A DNA stretch of 64,000 nucleotides, taken from NCBI GenBank assembly GCA_910575255.1, contig CAJTEM010000020.1, positions 37,645 to 101,644 of the forward strand, read 5' to 3'. The notes under the pieces are model-generated. The model ran no database searches, had not been told where the DNA came from, and saw only the letters and a list, made by a program, of their open reading frames with translations. This DNA comes from Lachnospiraceae bacterium. GTDB taxonomy: Bacteria; Bacillota; Clostridia; Lachnospirales; Lachnospiraceae. A program made the position numbers and the translations under genes. Positions 1 to 9,200 of the stretch are shown piece by piece. Positions within the stretch are counted from its first letter, which is position 1. Each line of letters starts with the position of its first letter.

Positions 1-2
1 GT

Positions 3-755
3 TGGGCTGTTTATGGCTTTTTGAATCATCGTCGGGAGACGAAAAAGCAGGAATTTTTAAAAGCAGGAATTGAAAAGCTGGAACAGGAAAGCTATGAGGA
101 AGCTATTTCCCGGCTGGACGAAGCGCTTCAGTGGTCAAAAGGCAAAGTGGGGGAATTTGAAACGACTGTGCTTTTGTACCGGGCAGAGGCGGAATTCCGG
201 CTGGAGGATTACAGTGCGGCACAGAATACGTATCAGATTCTCTGTGATACCGATGCGGAGAATACGGAATATAAAAAGGGTGTCGCTTACTGTATGGTAA
301 AGAAGGGCGAATATAATGAAGCGCTGGCTTTAGGGGTGATCGACGGTTATGTCTGTAACCTGAAGGCGGTAGAGCAGATGAATGCCGGCGAATACGATGT
401 GGCTCTGGAGTGGATTGAGAAAGGCAAGGCCGCCGGGGATTCCCCGCAGGATTTGATGTTTAATGAAGCGGTGGCATGGGAGAACAAAGGAGATTTCGCT
501 AAAGCACTGGAGCTTTTTGAGGCGTATGCGGCACAGTACGGAACGGATGAAAATGTAGAACATGAGCTGACTTTTCTGAGAAGCCGGCAGGGCAGCACAT
601 CAGCGGATGCAGAAGCTATTGACAGCAGTGGGGCGGAAGGTGAAATCGGGCAGGATAACATGGATGCCACAGAGGACCCTGGCAGCAGTGAGACATCAGG
701 CGCAGAGGAAAGCAGTACGGATCCCGAGACGTCCAAGGCCGCTGAAGCGGCTTAG
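3..755 (+). CDS. TPR-repeat protein, 5' end outside the window
   Basis: The reading frame is open to the left edge of the window, so the true start lies upstream; TTG at 21 is only the first possible start codon inside it. The visible part contains three or four degenerate tetratricopeptide repeats (for example EEAISRLDEAL, an alpha-helical unit around LEDYSAAQNTYQ, and VKKGEYNEALALG). TPRs are protein-protein interaction scaffolds. The last 50 residues are a Ser/Glu/Asp/Ala-rich disordered tail. Many clostridial TPR proteins of this type are lipoproteins, but the N-terminus that would show a lipobox is missing, so location is unknown. It lies 62 nt upstream of hflX on the same strand and may share its transcript. 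Confidence 0.7.
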   Translation, partial: WAVYGFLNHRRETKKQEFLKAGIEKLEQESYEEAISRLDEALQWSKGKVGEFETTVLLYRAEAEFRLEDYSAAQNTYQILCDTDAENTEYKKGVAYCMVKKGEYNEALALGVIDGYVCNLKAVEQMNAGEYDVALEWIEKGKAAGDSPQDLMFNEAVAWENKGDFAKALELFEAYAAQYGTDENVEHELTFLRSRQGSTSADAEAIDSSGAEGEIGQDNMDATEDPGSSETSGAEESSTDPETSKAAEAA

Positions 756-817
756 AAAAGAGGGATGAGCAACGAGAGAAAAGGATCCAAGGGAGTGAAA
801 GATCGACAGGAGTGAAA

Positions 818-2104
818 ATGGCAGAATTGATTGAAATAGGATCTGTGGAGGAACGGGTGATCCTGATTGCGGCAGATGTGGGGGACGGAAGTGATGCCGC
901 CGCCTCCCTGAAGGAACTGGAGGAGCTGGTGGATACGGCAGGCGCCATGACCGTAGACAAGATCATTCAGAACAGGGAGAATATCCATCCTGGCACTTAT
1001 CTGGGGAAGGGGAAGCTGGATGAAGTAAAGGAACGTCTCTGGGAGCTGAATGCCACGGGAGTGGTATGCGATGACGAGCTTTCTCCGGCACAGTTGCGCA
1101 ACCTGGAGGATGTGCTGGATACGAAGGTTATGGATCGCACGATGGTGATTCTGGACATTTTTGCTGCACGAGCCAGTACCAGTGAAGGAAAGATACAGGT
1201 AGAGCTTGCGCAGCTGAAATACCGGGCGGCACGTCTGGTAGGTCTGCGCAATTCACTGTCTCGTCTTGGCGGCGGTATCGGAACCCGGGGGCCGGGTGAG
1301 AAGAAGCTGGAGATGGATCGACGCCTGATTCATGAGCGGATCGGACAGCTTAAGTCAGAGCTGGCAGAGGTCAGACGCCACCGGGAGGTACAGAGGAAGC
1401 AGAGAGAGCGTGCGCATACCCCGGTAGCTGCTATCGTAGGCTATACGAATGCAGGAAAATCCACGCTGCTGAATCGTCTTACAGGAGCCGGAATTTTGGC
1501 GGAGGATAAGCTTTTTGCCACTCTGGACCCGACTACCCGGGTTTTAGATCTGGAAAGCGGTCAGAAGATCCTACTGACCGATACGGTAGGTTTTATCCGT
1601 AAACTTCCGCATCATCTGGTAGAGGCGTTTAAAAGCACTCTGGAGGAGGCAAAATACAGTGATATAATTCTGCATGTGGCAGACAGCTCCAATCCGCAGA
1701 TGGATATGCAGATGCATGTGGTCTATGAAACTCTGCGGGAGCTGGGAGTCAATGGGAAAACCGTGGTAACGGTATTCAATAAGATGGATCAGGTGAGAGA
1801 GGAACAGTTTCCCCGGGACTTGCATTCCGATTATCAGGTGCGGATCTCGGCAAAGACCGGTCAGGGGCTTTCTGATCTTTTGAACACTCTGGAATTGATT
1901 CTGAGAAATCAGAATATTTATCTGGAGCGGGTATTTTCCTATCAGGAAGCAGGGAAGATTCAGCAGATCCGAAGGTATGGCGAGCTTTTGGAGGAGGAGT
2001 ACCGGGAAGATGGAATCGCGGTCAGGGCCTATGTGCCGGCAGAGCTGTTTGCGGGATTACAGTCAGGGACAGGGGAGGAAAAACAAGATGGATTGGGAAC
2101 GTAA
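818..2104 (+). CDS. hflX: GTPase HflX
   Basis: HflX is a ribosome-associated GTPase that binds the 50S subunit and splits stalled or stress-inactivated ribosomes. The 428-residue product has the HflX N-terminal domain, the linker motif GGGIGTRGPGEKKLE, a helical region, and a G domain with G1 GYTNAGKST (about residues 207-215), G3 DTVGFI and G4 NKMD. Length and order match the family. I chose ATG at 818 because GGAG at 809-812 sits 5 nt upstream; an in-frame GTG at 812 overlaps that ribosome binding site. The 3' end overlaps the next gene by 17 nt, suggesting translational coupling. Confidence 0.95.
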   Translation: MAELIEIGSVEERVILIAADVGDGSDAAASLKELEELVDTAGAMTVDKIIQNRENIHPGTYLGKGKLDEVKERLWELNATGVVCDDELSPAQLRNLEDVLDTKVMDRTMVILDIFAARASTSEGKIQVELAQLKYRAARLVGLRNSLSRLGGGIGTRGPGEKKLEMDRRLIHERIGQLKSELAEVRRHREVQRKQRERAHTPVAAIVGYTNAGKSTLLNRLTGAGILAEDKLFATLDPTTRVLDLESGQKILLTDTVGFIRKLPHHLVEAFKSTLEEAKYSDIILHVADSSNPQMDMQMHVVYETLRELGVNGKTVVTVFNKMDQVREEQFPRDLHSDYQVRISAKTGQGLSDLLNTLELILRNQNIYLERVFSYQEAGKIQQIRRYGELLEEEYREDGIAVRAYVPAELFAGLQSGTGEEKQDGLGT

Positions 2105-2501
2105 AATGACGATGGATTCTGTCCGGTATTTTGTGCTGGGTGTTGCGATTGTGATACTCCTGGCAATTATTCTGTTCAATCCAATCGAGATACCGAATTA
2201 TGACCACTGGTTTGTGGAGATCCAGGTGGTGGAAAAAGAAGTAAAGGAAATTAACGGGGATAAGGTTTATCTGCTTCATTGTGAAGACAGCGAGGGAAAA
2301 CAGGATATTTATGAGATTGCCAAAGAAGCAATCGGAGAACGATTCGAGGAACCAGGCGTATTTCGGGAGATCAAAACCGGTAAATATTACAAATTCCAGA
2401 TCGGAAAGGCAGAAGAATTCGGAGCTTATTATCCCTGTGTATGCGGGGCAGTGAAGCTGATTGAAGGATTCAGTGAGACAACAGCAGGCCAGAATCACTG
2501 A
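2088..2501 (+). CDS. Small membrane-anchored protein of unknown function
   Basis: This 137-residue protein starts at an ATG preceded by GGGGAGG (about 9 nt spacing) inside the end of hflX. It has one N-terminal membrane segment (about residues 13-33, VRYFVLGVAIVILLAIILF) and then a roughly 100-residue soluble domain rich in beta-prone and charged stretches that contains two cysteines (PCVCG). I do not recognise a family. The overlap with hflX suggests they are made together, but no functional link can be read from the sequence. The soluble part probably lies outside the membrane, though topology is not certain. Confidence 0.75.
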   Translation: MDWERKMTMDSVRYFVLGVAIVILLAIILFNPIEIPNYDHWFVEIQVVEKEVKEINGDKVYLLHCEDSEGKQDIYEIAKEAIGERFEEPGVFREIKTGKYYKFQIGKAEEFGAYYPCVCGAVKLIEGFSETTAGQNH

Positions 2502-2520
2502 ATATATTGGAGAATGTGAG

Positions 2521-2551
2521 AAAAAAGCCGGAGTCAATTACTGACTCCGGC
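2521..2551 (-). terminator. Intrinsic terminator of the FadR-type regulator gene
   Basis: A perfect 10-bp stem (GCCGGAGTCA 2527-2536 with TGACTCCGGC 2542-2551) and 5-nt loop is followed on the minus strand by six T residues (2526-2521). The stem includes the last codons and the TGA stop of the regulator gene, so the terminator is built into its coding end. It also faces the 3' end of the hflX transcript. Confidence 0.85.
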
Positions 2552-3244
2552 AATATGGTTCAGCATATTCGTCATCGCCTCTTCAGGACTCTGATTGCGT
2601 ATGGCATCCAGAATGGCCTGATGCATAAAAATCATCTGTTCCAATGTTCCGGAAAGGGCGGAAATATTCGAGAGAGCTTCCTGAGTCTCGATCTCGCAGG
2701 ACTCGGCAATGGCAGCCATGGCAGTAATCATCAAAGGATTGTGGGTATAGGCTGCCACAGTCTCATGGAAACTTCGGTCAAGAGAAGAAATCAGCTCGAA
2801 ACGGTTGTCCTGCTTTGCGGCAATCAGCTGGTTCTGGATCAGCTGCAGCTGGCCGCATTCCTTGGACGTTGCCCGTTCAGCTGCCAGAGCGGCAGTCTGT
2901 CCCTCCAGCATCAGACGGAATTCCAGAAAATTCTCCTGACTGGCGCCATGGATAACAGCCTTTAGAGGAGTTGCCTCCAGGATGACAGAATAGCTGTTGA
3001 CTACCGTACCTCGTTTGGTACGAGTCACATAACCGGATAATTCCAGTCCTTTGTAGGCTTCGCGGATTGTACTTCTGCCAATCGACAGCTGTTCACAAAG
3101 CACGGTCTCGTTGGGAAAAACATATCCTTCAGGAAGTTCTCCGCTTTGAATCAGTTGACTGATTTTTTCGTATATCATGTCAGACATATTCTTTTGCGGA
3201 CGTAAATTCAATAGATCCTGTAATTGGTTCATTGGATTGGGCAT
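2534..3244 (-). CDS. GntR-family transcriptional regulator, FadR subfamily
   Basis: The 236-residue protein has an N-terminal winged helix-turn-helix (about residues 20-85) with the GntR signature (FPNETVLCEQLSIGRSTIREA) and a C-terminal all-helical FCD ligand-binding domain. FadR-type regulators usually bind a small carboxylate or sugar acid and control nearby catabolic genes; the ligand here cannot be read. The start is ATG at 3244 with GAGGGGGA upstream. Its own promoter carries an inverted repeat, TTGTATGACAA, close to +1, consistent with autoregulation. No catabolic operon is adjacent: the next genes are hflX (convergent) and a peptidoglycan-binding protein, so its targets may lie elsewhere. 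Confidence 0.88.
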   Translation of the reverse strand: MPNPMNQLQDLLNLRPQKNMSDMIYEKISQLIQSGELPEGYVFPNETVLCEQLSIGRSTIREAYKGLELSGYVTRTKRGTVVNSYSVILEATPLKAVIHGASQENFLEFRLMLEGQTAALAAERATSKECGQLQLIQNQLIAAKQDNRFELISSLDRSFHETVAAYTHNPLMITAMAAIAESCEIETQEALSNISALSGTLEQMIFMHQAILDAIRNQSPEEAMTNMLNHIAGVSN

Positions 3245-3268
3245 GAGACAGATCCCCCTCTTTGTGTG

Positions 3269-3279
3269 TTGTCATACAA
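3269..3279. promoter_or_regulatory. Proximal operator candidate for the FadR-type regulator
   Basis: TTGTCATACAA is an imperfect palindrome of the kind bound by FadR/GntR regulators. It lies just downstream of the -10 box of the regulator's own promoter, where binding would block transcription. An identical copy occurs at 3468-3478. The binding protein is inferred. Confidence 0.6.
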
Positions 3280-3284
3280 ATTCC

Positions 3285-3313
3285 ATTATAATATGGAAAT
3301 ATCTGGTTGTCAA
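3285..3313 (-). promoter_or_regulatory. SigA-type promoter of the FadR-type regulator
   Basis: On the minus strand a perfect TTGACA (3313-3308) is separated by 17 nt from a perfect TATAAT (3290-3285). It drives the regulator gene that starts at 3244. The operator candidate at 3269-3279 overlaps the expected transcription start. Confidence 0.85.
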
Positions 3314-3352
3314 ATACCTTTGCTATTTAGTTGGGAGAAGGGATATTCAGCG

Positions 3353-3395
3353 TGAAAACAAGGGGAGATCCGTAGTGGCTCTCCCCTTGTTTTCA
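3353..3395. repeat. Miniature copy of the intergenic palindrome family
   Basis: A 16-bp stem (TGAAAACAAGGGGAGA with its exact complement) and 11-nt loop is flanked by GATATTCAG on the left and ACGTACCTTTT on the right. These are the same edges that flank the large type B palindromes (for example 10505-10746 and 38783-39025), but the whole interior is missing. It lies between the regulator promoter and the end of the peptidoglycan-binding protein gene. Confidence 0.7.
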
Positions 3396-3467
3396 TACGT
3401 ACCTTTTGCTAAAACTTAACCAAATAACATGGATTCTTGAGTTATCTATCTGTTGTCCGTATATCTG

Positions 3468-3478
3468 TTGTCATACAA
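3468..3478. promoter_or_regulatory. Distal operator candidate for the FadR-type regulator
   Basis: A second exact TTGTCATACAA lies 199 bp from the first (3269-3279), upstream of the regulator's promoter. Two identical sites at this distance would allow DNA looping. It does not overlap any promoter I can see. Confidence 0.5.
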
Positions 3479-3515
3479 GGTGTAATTTGATGCTAAAAAT
3501 TCTCTGTCATTTCCC

Positions 3516-4790
3516 TTATCCATACAATTCTCCGATACCAGACACAGCCACATAGATATGAGATATTTTGTACCAGGTCGCAAAATCAATTACTCCGGTC
3601 TGAGGAAGGCCAAAAACTGATTGGAAGGTTCGTACTGCTCTTGCGGTTGCCGGACCATAAATGCCGTCAGGAGTAATTCCGGGAATAGCAGAATAGACGG
3701 TGGAGATTGCGTCCAGCTGTTCTTGTACCTGACGGACCTTTTGACCGGAAGAACCCAAATCCAGGTTATAGCCGGGCCAGGAAGCAGGGATTCCGGAGAT
3801 TTCTTCCGCAGTGTTGATGTACATATTATCCCCATAAAAATTGCGGATAATTTCGATCGGGCTGTATCCCTGTTCTCCCAGATCGCAGGAGCCCCATTGG
3901 GTCATCCAGCCCCGGTGCAGACACTGAACCTGCCTGCCGTCACAATATTGTGTCAGAATCGGCTGACGGACATCCGGCCGAGACAGATAATTATCAAATA
4001 TTTCGTCTACAATGACAGAAATGCTTTCATAAATATTCCTGCCATAGATCCATTTATGATCAAAAGCAGTGGAAGAGGTGATGGTAAAATCATACCCACG
4101 GTTCCGATAGTGTTCCGTGTAAACACGATTCATGGTAAAGCTCATGATGGCAAGTACATTGGCCGTGATCGTAGACTGCGGCCAGGTGGCATAGATCTCA
4201 CTGGAAGCGACATTTTTGATATAATCCCGATAAGGAACATAATAGTTTTTGGCAGTGGAATCCGTGGGGACCCCGTCATGGACTACGATGGTCTGAGGTA
4301 CGACTACCCGGCTGAGAACGATTTCCCCGCTTTCCCCTACCGGCTGAATCTCCGGCTCAGCAATTTTAGGAGGGTAATTGCCATAAAGGGTATGATCCGG
4401 AATCACAATCGGATTTTCCACTGGCTCCGGGTCTGTTTCCGGCTCAAGACGTACCGGCTGGATGGCAGTAATCGTCGGGAGGATTTCTGTGCCGGAAATA
4501 TAGGCTGTTTGAAAGCCCGGGGCTGAAATCTGCAGATTATATTCAGAATAGGGTTGCTGATCCTGTGGCTGCAGGCTGTAATCCAGAGGCGGTGCAGAAA
4601 GCGAAATTTGTTCTGTCTGTCCAGAATTGTCGGTGCTGACACTTTCGATGGTTTTTTCTGGTTCTCCGGCATATGAAATCGAGACGGTAGCATTTTTTAT
4701 GGGAAAATTATTTTCGATATTGACGACATTTACCTGCAGAAACCCCTGGGCAGGAGTATCCGTTTCCATAGCTGAAATATTTTTTTTCAT
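3516..4790 (-). CDS. SpoIID/LytB-like protein with peptidoglycan-binding domain
   Basis: The 424-residue protein has three parts. Residues about 15-110 resemble a carboxypeptidase-regulatory-like beta-sandwich (FLQVNVVNIENNFPIKNATV). Residues about 185-335 resemble the SpoIID/LytB amidase-associated domain, containing YIKNVASSEIYATWP and a Cys/Trp-rich stretch ending GWMTQWGSCDLG. Residues about 345-405 form a PG_binding_1 repeat (LDLGSSGQKVRQVQEQL, DGIYGPATARAVRTFQ). Such proteins act on or bind the cell wall, often in sporulation or germination. There is no recognisable signal peptide, which is odd for a wall protein and would fit cytoplasmic synthesis in a spore compartment. The start at 4790 has only GAGGT close upstream. 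Confidence 0.7.
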   Translation of the reverse strand: MKKNISAMETDTPAQGFLQVNVVNIENNFPIKNATVSISYAGEPEKTIESVSTDNSGQTEQISLSAPPLDYSLQPQDQQPYSEYNLQISAPGFQTAYISGTEILPTITAIQPVRLEPETDPEPVENPIVIPDHTLYGNYPPKIAEPEIQPVGESGEIVLSRVVVPQTIVVHDGVPTDSTAKNYYVPYRDYIKNVASSEIYATWPQSTITANVLAIMSFTMNRVYTEHYRNRGYDFTITSSTAFDHKWIYGRNIYESISVIVDEIFDNYLSRPDVRQPILTQYCDGRQVQCLHRGWMTQWGSCDLGEQGYSPIEIIRNFYGDNMYINTAEEISGIPASWPGYNLDLGSSGQKVRQVQEQLDAISTVYSAIPGITPDGIYGPATARAVRTFQSVFGLPQTGVIDFATWYKISHIYVAVSGIGELYG

Positions 4791-4836
4791 GAAGACCTCG
4801 ACAGGGAATGGTTATAGAATATATATGTGCCGGCAG

Positions 4837-4906
4837 AGGAGAAAATGACATCGGGCTTGCGGTTCTCCCCTTGTTCCAAGGCGTACCTTCTGGAACTTCA
4901 CCCCTT
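4837..4906. repeat. Decayed right end of a type B intergenic palindrome
   Basis: The segment ends with TTCTCCCCTTGTTCCAAGG followed by CGTACCTTCTGGAAC and TTCACCCC. This matches the right edge and flank of the complete copy at 38783-39025. The left arm and loop are lost; only a short GGAGAA/TTCTCC stem remains. It sits just upstream of the carA promoter. Confidence 0.6.
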
Positions 4907-4930
4907 AAAAAAAGAATTTCTAATTACCGC

Positions 4931-4959
4931 TTGCAATACAGAAGGAAATCATGTATAAT
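4931..4959 (+). promoter_or_regulatory. SigA-type promoter of carAB
   Basis: TTGCAA (4931-4936) and a perfect TATAAT (4954-4959) are separated by 17 nt. Transcription would begin near 4966, leaving an untranslated leader of about 165 nt before carA. Confidence 0.8.
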
Positions 4960-4965
4960 TTTATC

Positions 4966-5129
4966 AATTTGGGCAAAAATCCGGCTTTCGTATCCCGGCG
5001 CCCTTCTAGGGAGAAGGTAATACTGCCTCCTGCGCACTATATGACACAGGAACAGCCGCGGCAAGGCAGGTGATCGCTTGTTTCGGCAATCCTCATGACA
5101 ATGGATAAAGAAAGGACTGATTCCCACTT
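4966..5129 (+). promoter_or_regulatory. Structured 5' leader of carAB
   Basis: The leader contains a 6-bp stem with a 4-nt loop (CCTTCT 5002-5007, AGAAGG 5012-5017) and a longer-range pairing CTGCCT (5023-5028) with AGGCAG (5064-5069). I do not see the PyrR-binding loop that controls many Firmicute pyrimidine operons, nor a terminator with a T-run. The ribosome binding site before carA is weak: AGGA lies about 14 nt upstream of the ATG. Regulation at the RNA level is possible but unproven. Confidence 0.4.
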
Positions 5130-6275
5130 ATGAAAGCATTTCTCATATTGGAGGATGGAACCGTATTCTGCGGCAGCAGTATCGGATCCGAAAGAGAAGT
5201 TATCAGTGAAATCGTATTTAACACATCCATGACCGGTTATCTGGAAGTCCTTACCGATCCCTCGTACGCGGGGCAGGCGGTAGTGATGACCTATCCTCTG
5301 ATCGGCAACTACGGCATCTGCATGGAGGATATGGAATCCGACAGACCCTGGCCCGATGGTTTTATTGTCCGTGAACTATCCCGAATCCCCAGCAATTTCC
5401 GAAGCGGGGGCAGCCTTCAGTATTTCTTGGAAACCTATGACATTCCCGGTATCAGTGGTATTGATACAAGAGCCCTCACCAAAATTTTAAGAGAAAAAGG
5501 CACCATGAACGGCATGATTACGACTCATGTCTATGAAGATTATGCAGAACCGATCGCACGGATGAAGGAATATCGGGTGGCCGGTGTGGTAAAAGCGACA
5601 TCCTGCGGGGAACCATATGTTCTGGAGCCGTCGGATCCCAATAAAGAGTCGGTATCCGTGCGCACGGCAAAAAGGACAAAAAGCATACAAAAGCGTGCCG
5701 GGGAGGGCAAGCGGGTGGCACTCCTTGATCTGGGAGCCAAGAAGAATATTGCCCGTGCTCTGACGGAGCGGGGGTGTCAGGTAACTGTGTATCCTTGTGA
5801 TACCCCGGCGGAAAAGATTCTGGCAGCAGAACCAGATGGAATCATGCTGTCGAATGGGCCCGGGGATCCCAAGGAGAATACCGGGATCATCCGTGAGATA
5901 CGAAAGCTTTACGAAGCTGAGGTTCCGGTTTTTGCCATTTGCCTGGGACATCAGCTTATGGCGCTGGCTGCCGGGGCGGATACCTATAAGCTGAAATACG
6001 GACATCGGGGAGGGAATCATCCGGTGAAGGATCTGGCGACCGGGCGGGTGTACATATCCTCCCAGAACCATGGCTATGCCGTGGATCCCGGAAGCCTGGA
6101 TCCGCAGGTAGCAGTTCCGGCATTTGTCAATGTCAATGACGGCACGAATGAGGGACTGCAATACAAGAACAAGAATATTTTTACGGTACAGTTCCATCCG
6201 GAGGCCTGTCCGGGTCCTCAGGATTCCGGCTATCTGTTTGACCGGTTTATTGCAATGATGGGAGGGAATCAATAA
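5130..6275 (+). CDS. carA: Carbamoyl-phosphate synthase small (glutaminase) subunit
   Basis: CarA hydrolyses glutamine and channels ammonia to CarB for carbamoyl phosphate, the precursor of pyrimidines and arginine. The 381-residue protein has the CPSase small-chain N-terminal domain (KAFLILEDGTVFCG) and a C-terminal class I glutamine amidotransferase domain with the nucleophile Cys271 (AICLGHQ) and the catalytic His-Glu pair in QFHPEA. ATG 5130 is supported by the conserved N-terminus although its ribosome binding site is weak. Its stop overlaps the carB start by 1 nt (TAATG), so the two are translationally coupled. The linker around residues 165-190 is rich in Lys/Arg. Confidence 0.97.
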   Translation: MKAFLILEDGTVFCGSSIGSEREVISEIVFNTSMTGYLEVLTDPSYAGQAVVMTYPLIGNYGICMEDMESDRPWPDGFIVRELSRIPSNFRSGGSLQYFLETYDIPGISGIDTRALTKILREKGTMNGMITTHVYEDYAEPIARMKEYRVAGVVKATSCGEPYVLEPSDPNKESVSVRTAKRTKSIQKRAGEGKRVALLDLGAKKNIARALTERGCQVTVYPCDTPAEKILAAEPDGIMLSNGPGDPKENTGIIREIRKLYEAEVPVFAICLGHQLMALAAGADTYKLKYGHRGGNHPVKDLATGRVYISSQNHGYAVDPGSLDPQVAVPAFVNVNDGTNEGLQYKNKNIFTVQFHPEACPGPQDSGYLFDRFIAMMGGNQ

Positions 6276-9200
6276 TGCCAAAGAATCCGGATATTAAGAA
6301 GGTGCTGGTGCTTGGCTCCGGGCCGATTGTCATCGGTCAGGCGGCAGAGTTTGACTATGCAGGTACGCAGGCGTGCCGTTCCCTCAAAGAGGAAGGCATC
6401 GAGGTGGTGCTGCTAAACTCTAATCCGGCCACCATAATGACAGATAAGGATATTGCAGATCGGGTATATATCGAGCCGCTGACGGTCGAGGTGGTGGAAC
6501 AGCTGATCCGTAAGGAACATCCGGACAGTATCCTGCCGACTTTGGGTGGTCAGGCAGGACTGAATCTGGCAATGGAGCTGGAGGAATCCGGCTTTTTAAA
6601 GAGAAATGAGGTGCGTCTGATCGGAACCACGGCTCTGACCATCAAAAAGGCCGAGGATCGGGAGCTGTTTAAGGAAACCATGGAAAAAATCGGGGAGCCG
6701 GTGGCACCGTCAGATATTGTGGAAAATGTAGAGGACGGGCTGCGGATCGCCGCCGGGATCGGTTATCCGGTCGTGCTGCGTCCGGCCTACACACTGGGAG
6801 GAAGCGGCGGCGGTATCGCGCAGAATCCGGAGCAGTGCAGGGAGATCCTGGAAAACGGGCTGCGTCTCTCCCGCGTGGGCCAGGTTCTGGTGGAGCGCTG
6901 CATCGCCGGCTGGAAGGAAATCGAGTATGAGGTGATGCGGGACACTGCAGGCAATGTCATTACGGTCTGCAATATGGAAAATATCGATCCGGTAGGGGTC
7001 CATACCGGCGACAGCATCGTGGTGGCACCTTCCCAGACACTGGGAGATAAGGAGTATCAGATGCTGAGGACCTCAGCGCTGAATATCATTGCGGAACTGG
7101 GAATTACCGGCGGCTGTAATGTGCAGTATGCACTGAATCCGGACAGCTTTGAATATTGTGTGATTGAGGTGAATCCGAGAGTCAGCCGTTCCTCGGCGCT
7201 GGCCTCAAAGGCAACCGGCTATCCGATTGCCAAGGTTGCGGCGAAGATTGCGCTGGGTTACACCCTGGATGAGATCAAAAACGCAGTGACAAAGAAGACC
7301 TGTGCCTGTTTTGAACCGATGCTGGATTATTGTGTGGTGAAGATGCCCCGGCTGCCGTTCGATAAATTTCTCAGTGCCAAACGGACACTGGGTACGCAGA
7401 TGAAGGCAACCGGCGAGGTGATGAGCATCTGCACCAGCTTTGAGGGCGCGTTGATGAAGGCGATCCGTTCGCTGGAGCAGCATACAGACAGTCTGCTTTC
7501 CTATGATTTCGGCGGGCTGGATGAGAAAGGGCTGAGAAAACAGCTCGAAAAGGTGGACGATCGGCGGATCTGGGTGATTGCCGAAGCGCTGCGGCGCGGA
7601 TTTTCCTATGATGAGATTCACGAGATCACAAGGATTGATCCCTGGTTTATCGATAAGCTGGCAGTGCTGGTGGAAATGGAGCAGGCGCTGAAGGCCGGAC
7701 CACTGACGGAAGAGCTTCTGCGGGAAGCCAAGCGTCTGGAGTTTCCGGATGAGGCGATATCCCGGCTGACGAAAGTGCCGGCAGCTGAAGTGACGGATAT
7801 GCGCTGCCGCGCAAATATAAGGGCAGCTTATAAGATGGTGGATACCTGTGCGGCGGAATTCGCGGCAGAGACTCCCTATTATTATTCGTGTTTTGACGGA
7901 GTCAGTGAGGTGGAACCCAGTCATGAGAAAAAGAAGGTGCTGGTTCTGGGCTCTGGCCCGATCCGCATCGGACAGGGAATCGAGTTTGATTTCTGCTGCG
8001 TCCACAGCACCTGGGCATTTGCCAGAGAGGGCTATGAGACCATTATTATCAATAACAATCCGGAAACGGTAAGCACGGATTTTGATATTGCGGATAAGCT
8101 GTATTTTGAGCCCCTGACACCAGAGGATGTGCAGTCTATTGTGGATGTGGAGAAGCCGGACGGTGCAGTGGTGCAGTTTGGCGGGCAGACGGCGATCAAG
8201 CTGACGGAATCGTTGATGAAAATGGGCGTGCCGATTCTGGGGACAGCAGCCGAGGATGTGGATGCTGCTGAGGATCGTGAATTATTTGACCGCATTCTGG
8301 AGCAGTGCCAGATTCCGAGGCCGGCAGGACAGACGGTATTCACTGCAGAGGAAGCGAAAAAGGCCGCCGGTGAGCTGGGCTATCCGGTACTGGTGCGCCC
8401 CTCCTATGTGCTGGGCGGTCAGGGAATGCAGATTTGCATCAATGACCATGATGTGGATGAGTTTATCGGCATTATCAATCAGATTGCTCAGGATCATCCG
8501 ATCCTGGTAGATAAATATATTGTGGGCAAAGAGATTGAGGTAGACGCGGTCTGTGACGGGAAAGATGTTCTGATTCCCGGCATTATGGAACACATTGAGC
8601 GGACAGGCGTGCACTCCGGCGACAGCATTTCCGTATACCCGGCGCCCAGCATCTCCCCAATGATTGAGGCAAAGCTGGTGGATTATACGGAAAAGCTGGC
8701 AAGGGCTCTGCATGTGAAGGGAATGATTAACATCCAGTTCATCGTGGCAGGGGAGGAGGTCTATATCATCGAAGTGAATCCCCGGTCATCGCGGACGGTT
8801 CCTTATATCAGCAAGGTGACAGGGATCCCCATCGTACCTCTGGCCACTCAGGTAATCTGCGGCCATACCTTAAGGGAGCTGGGATATCAGCCGGGCCTGC
8901 AGAGAAAGTCCGAGTATATCGCCATTAAGATGCCGGTGTTTTCCTTTGAGAAAATCCGCGGCGCGGATATCAGCCTGGGGCCGGAGATGAAGTCTACCGG
9001 TGAGTGCCTGGGAATCGCAAGGACCTTTAACGAGGCGCTTTATAAGGCCTTTGAGGGCGCAGGAATCAAGCTGCCGAGACATAAAAACATGGTGATTACG
9101 GTGCGCAAATCCGAACATGAGGCAGTGGTGGAGATTGCCCGCCGGTTCCAGAATGTGGGGTATAAGATTTTTGCGACCAGAGGAACAGCAAAGGCGTTGA

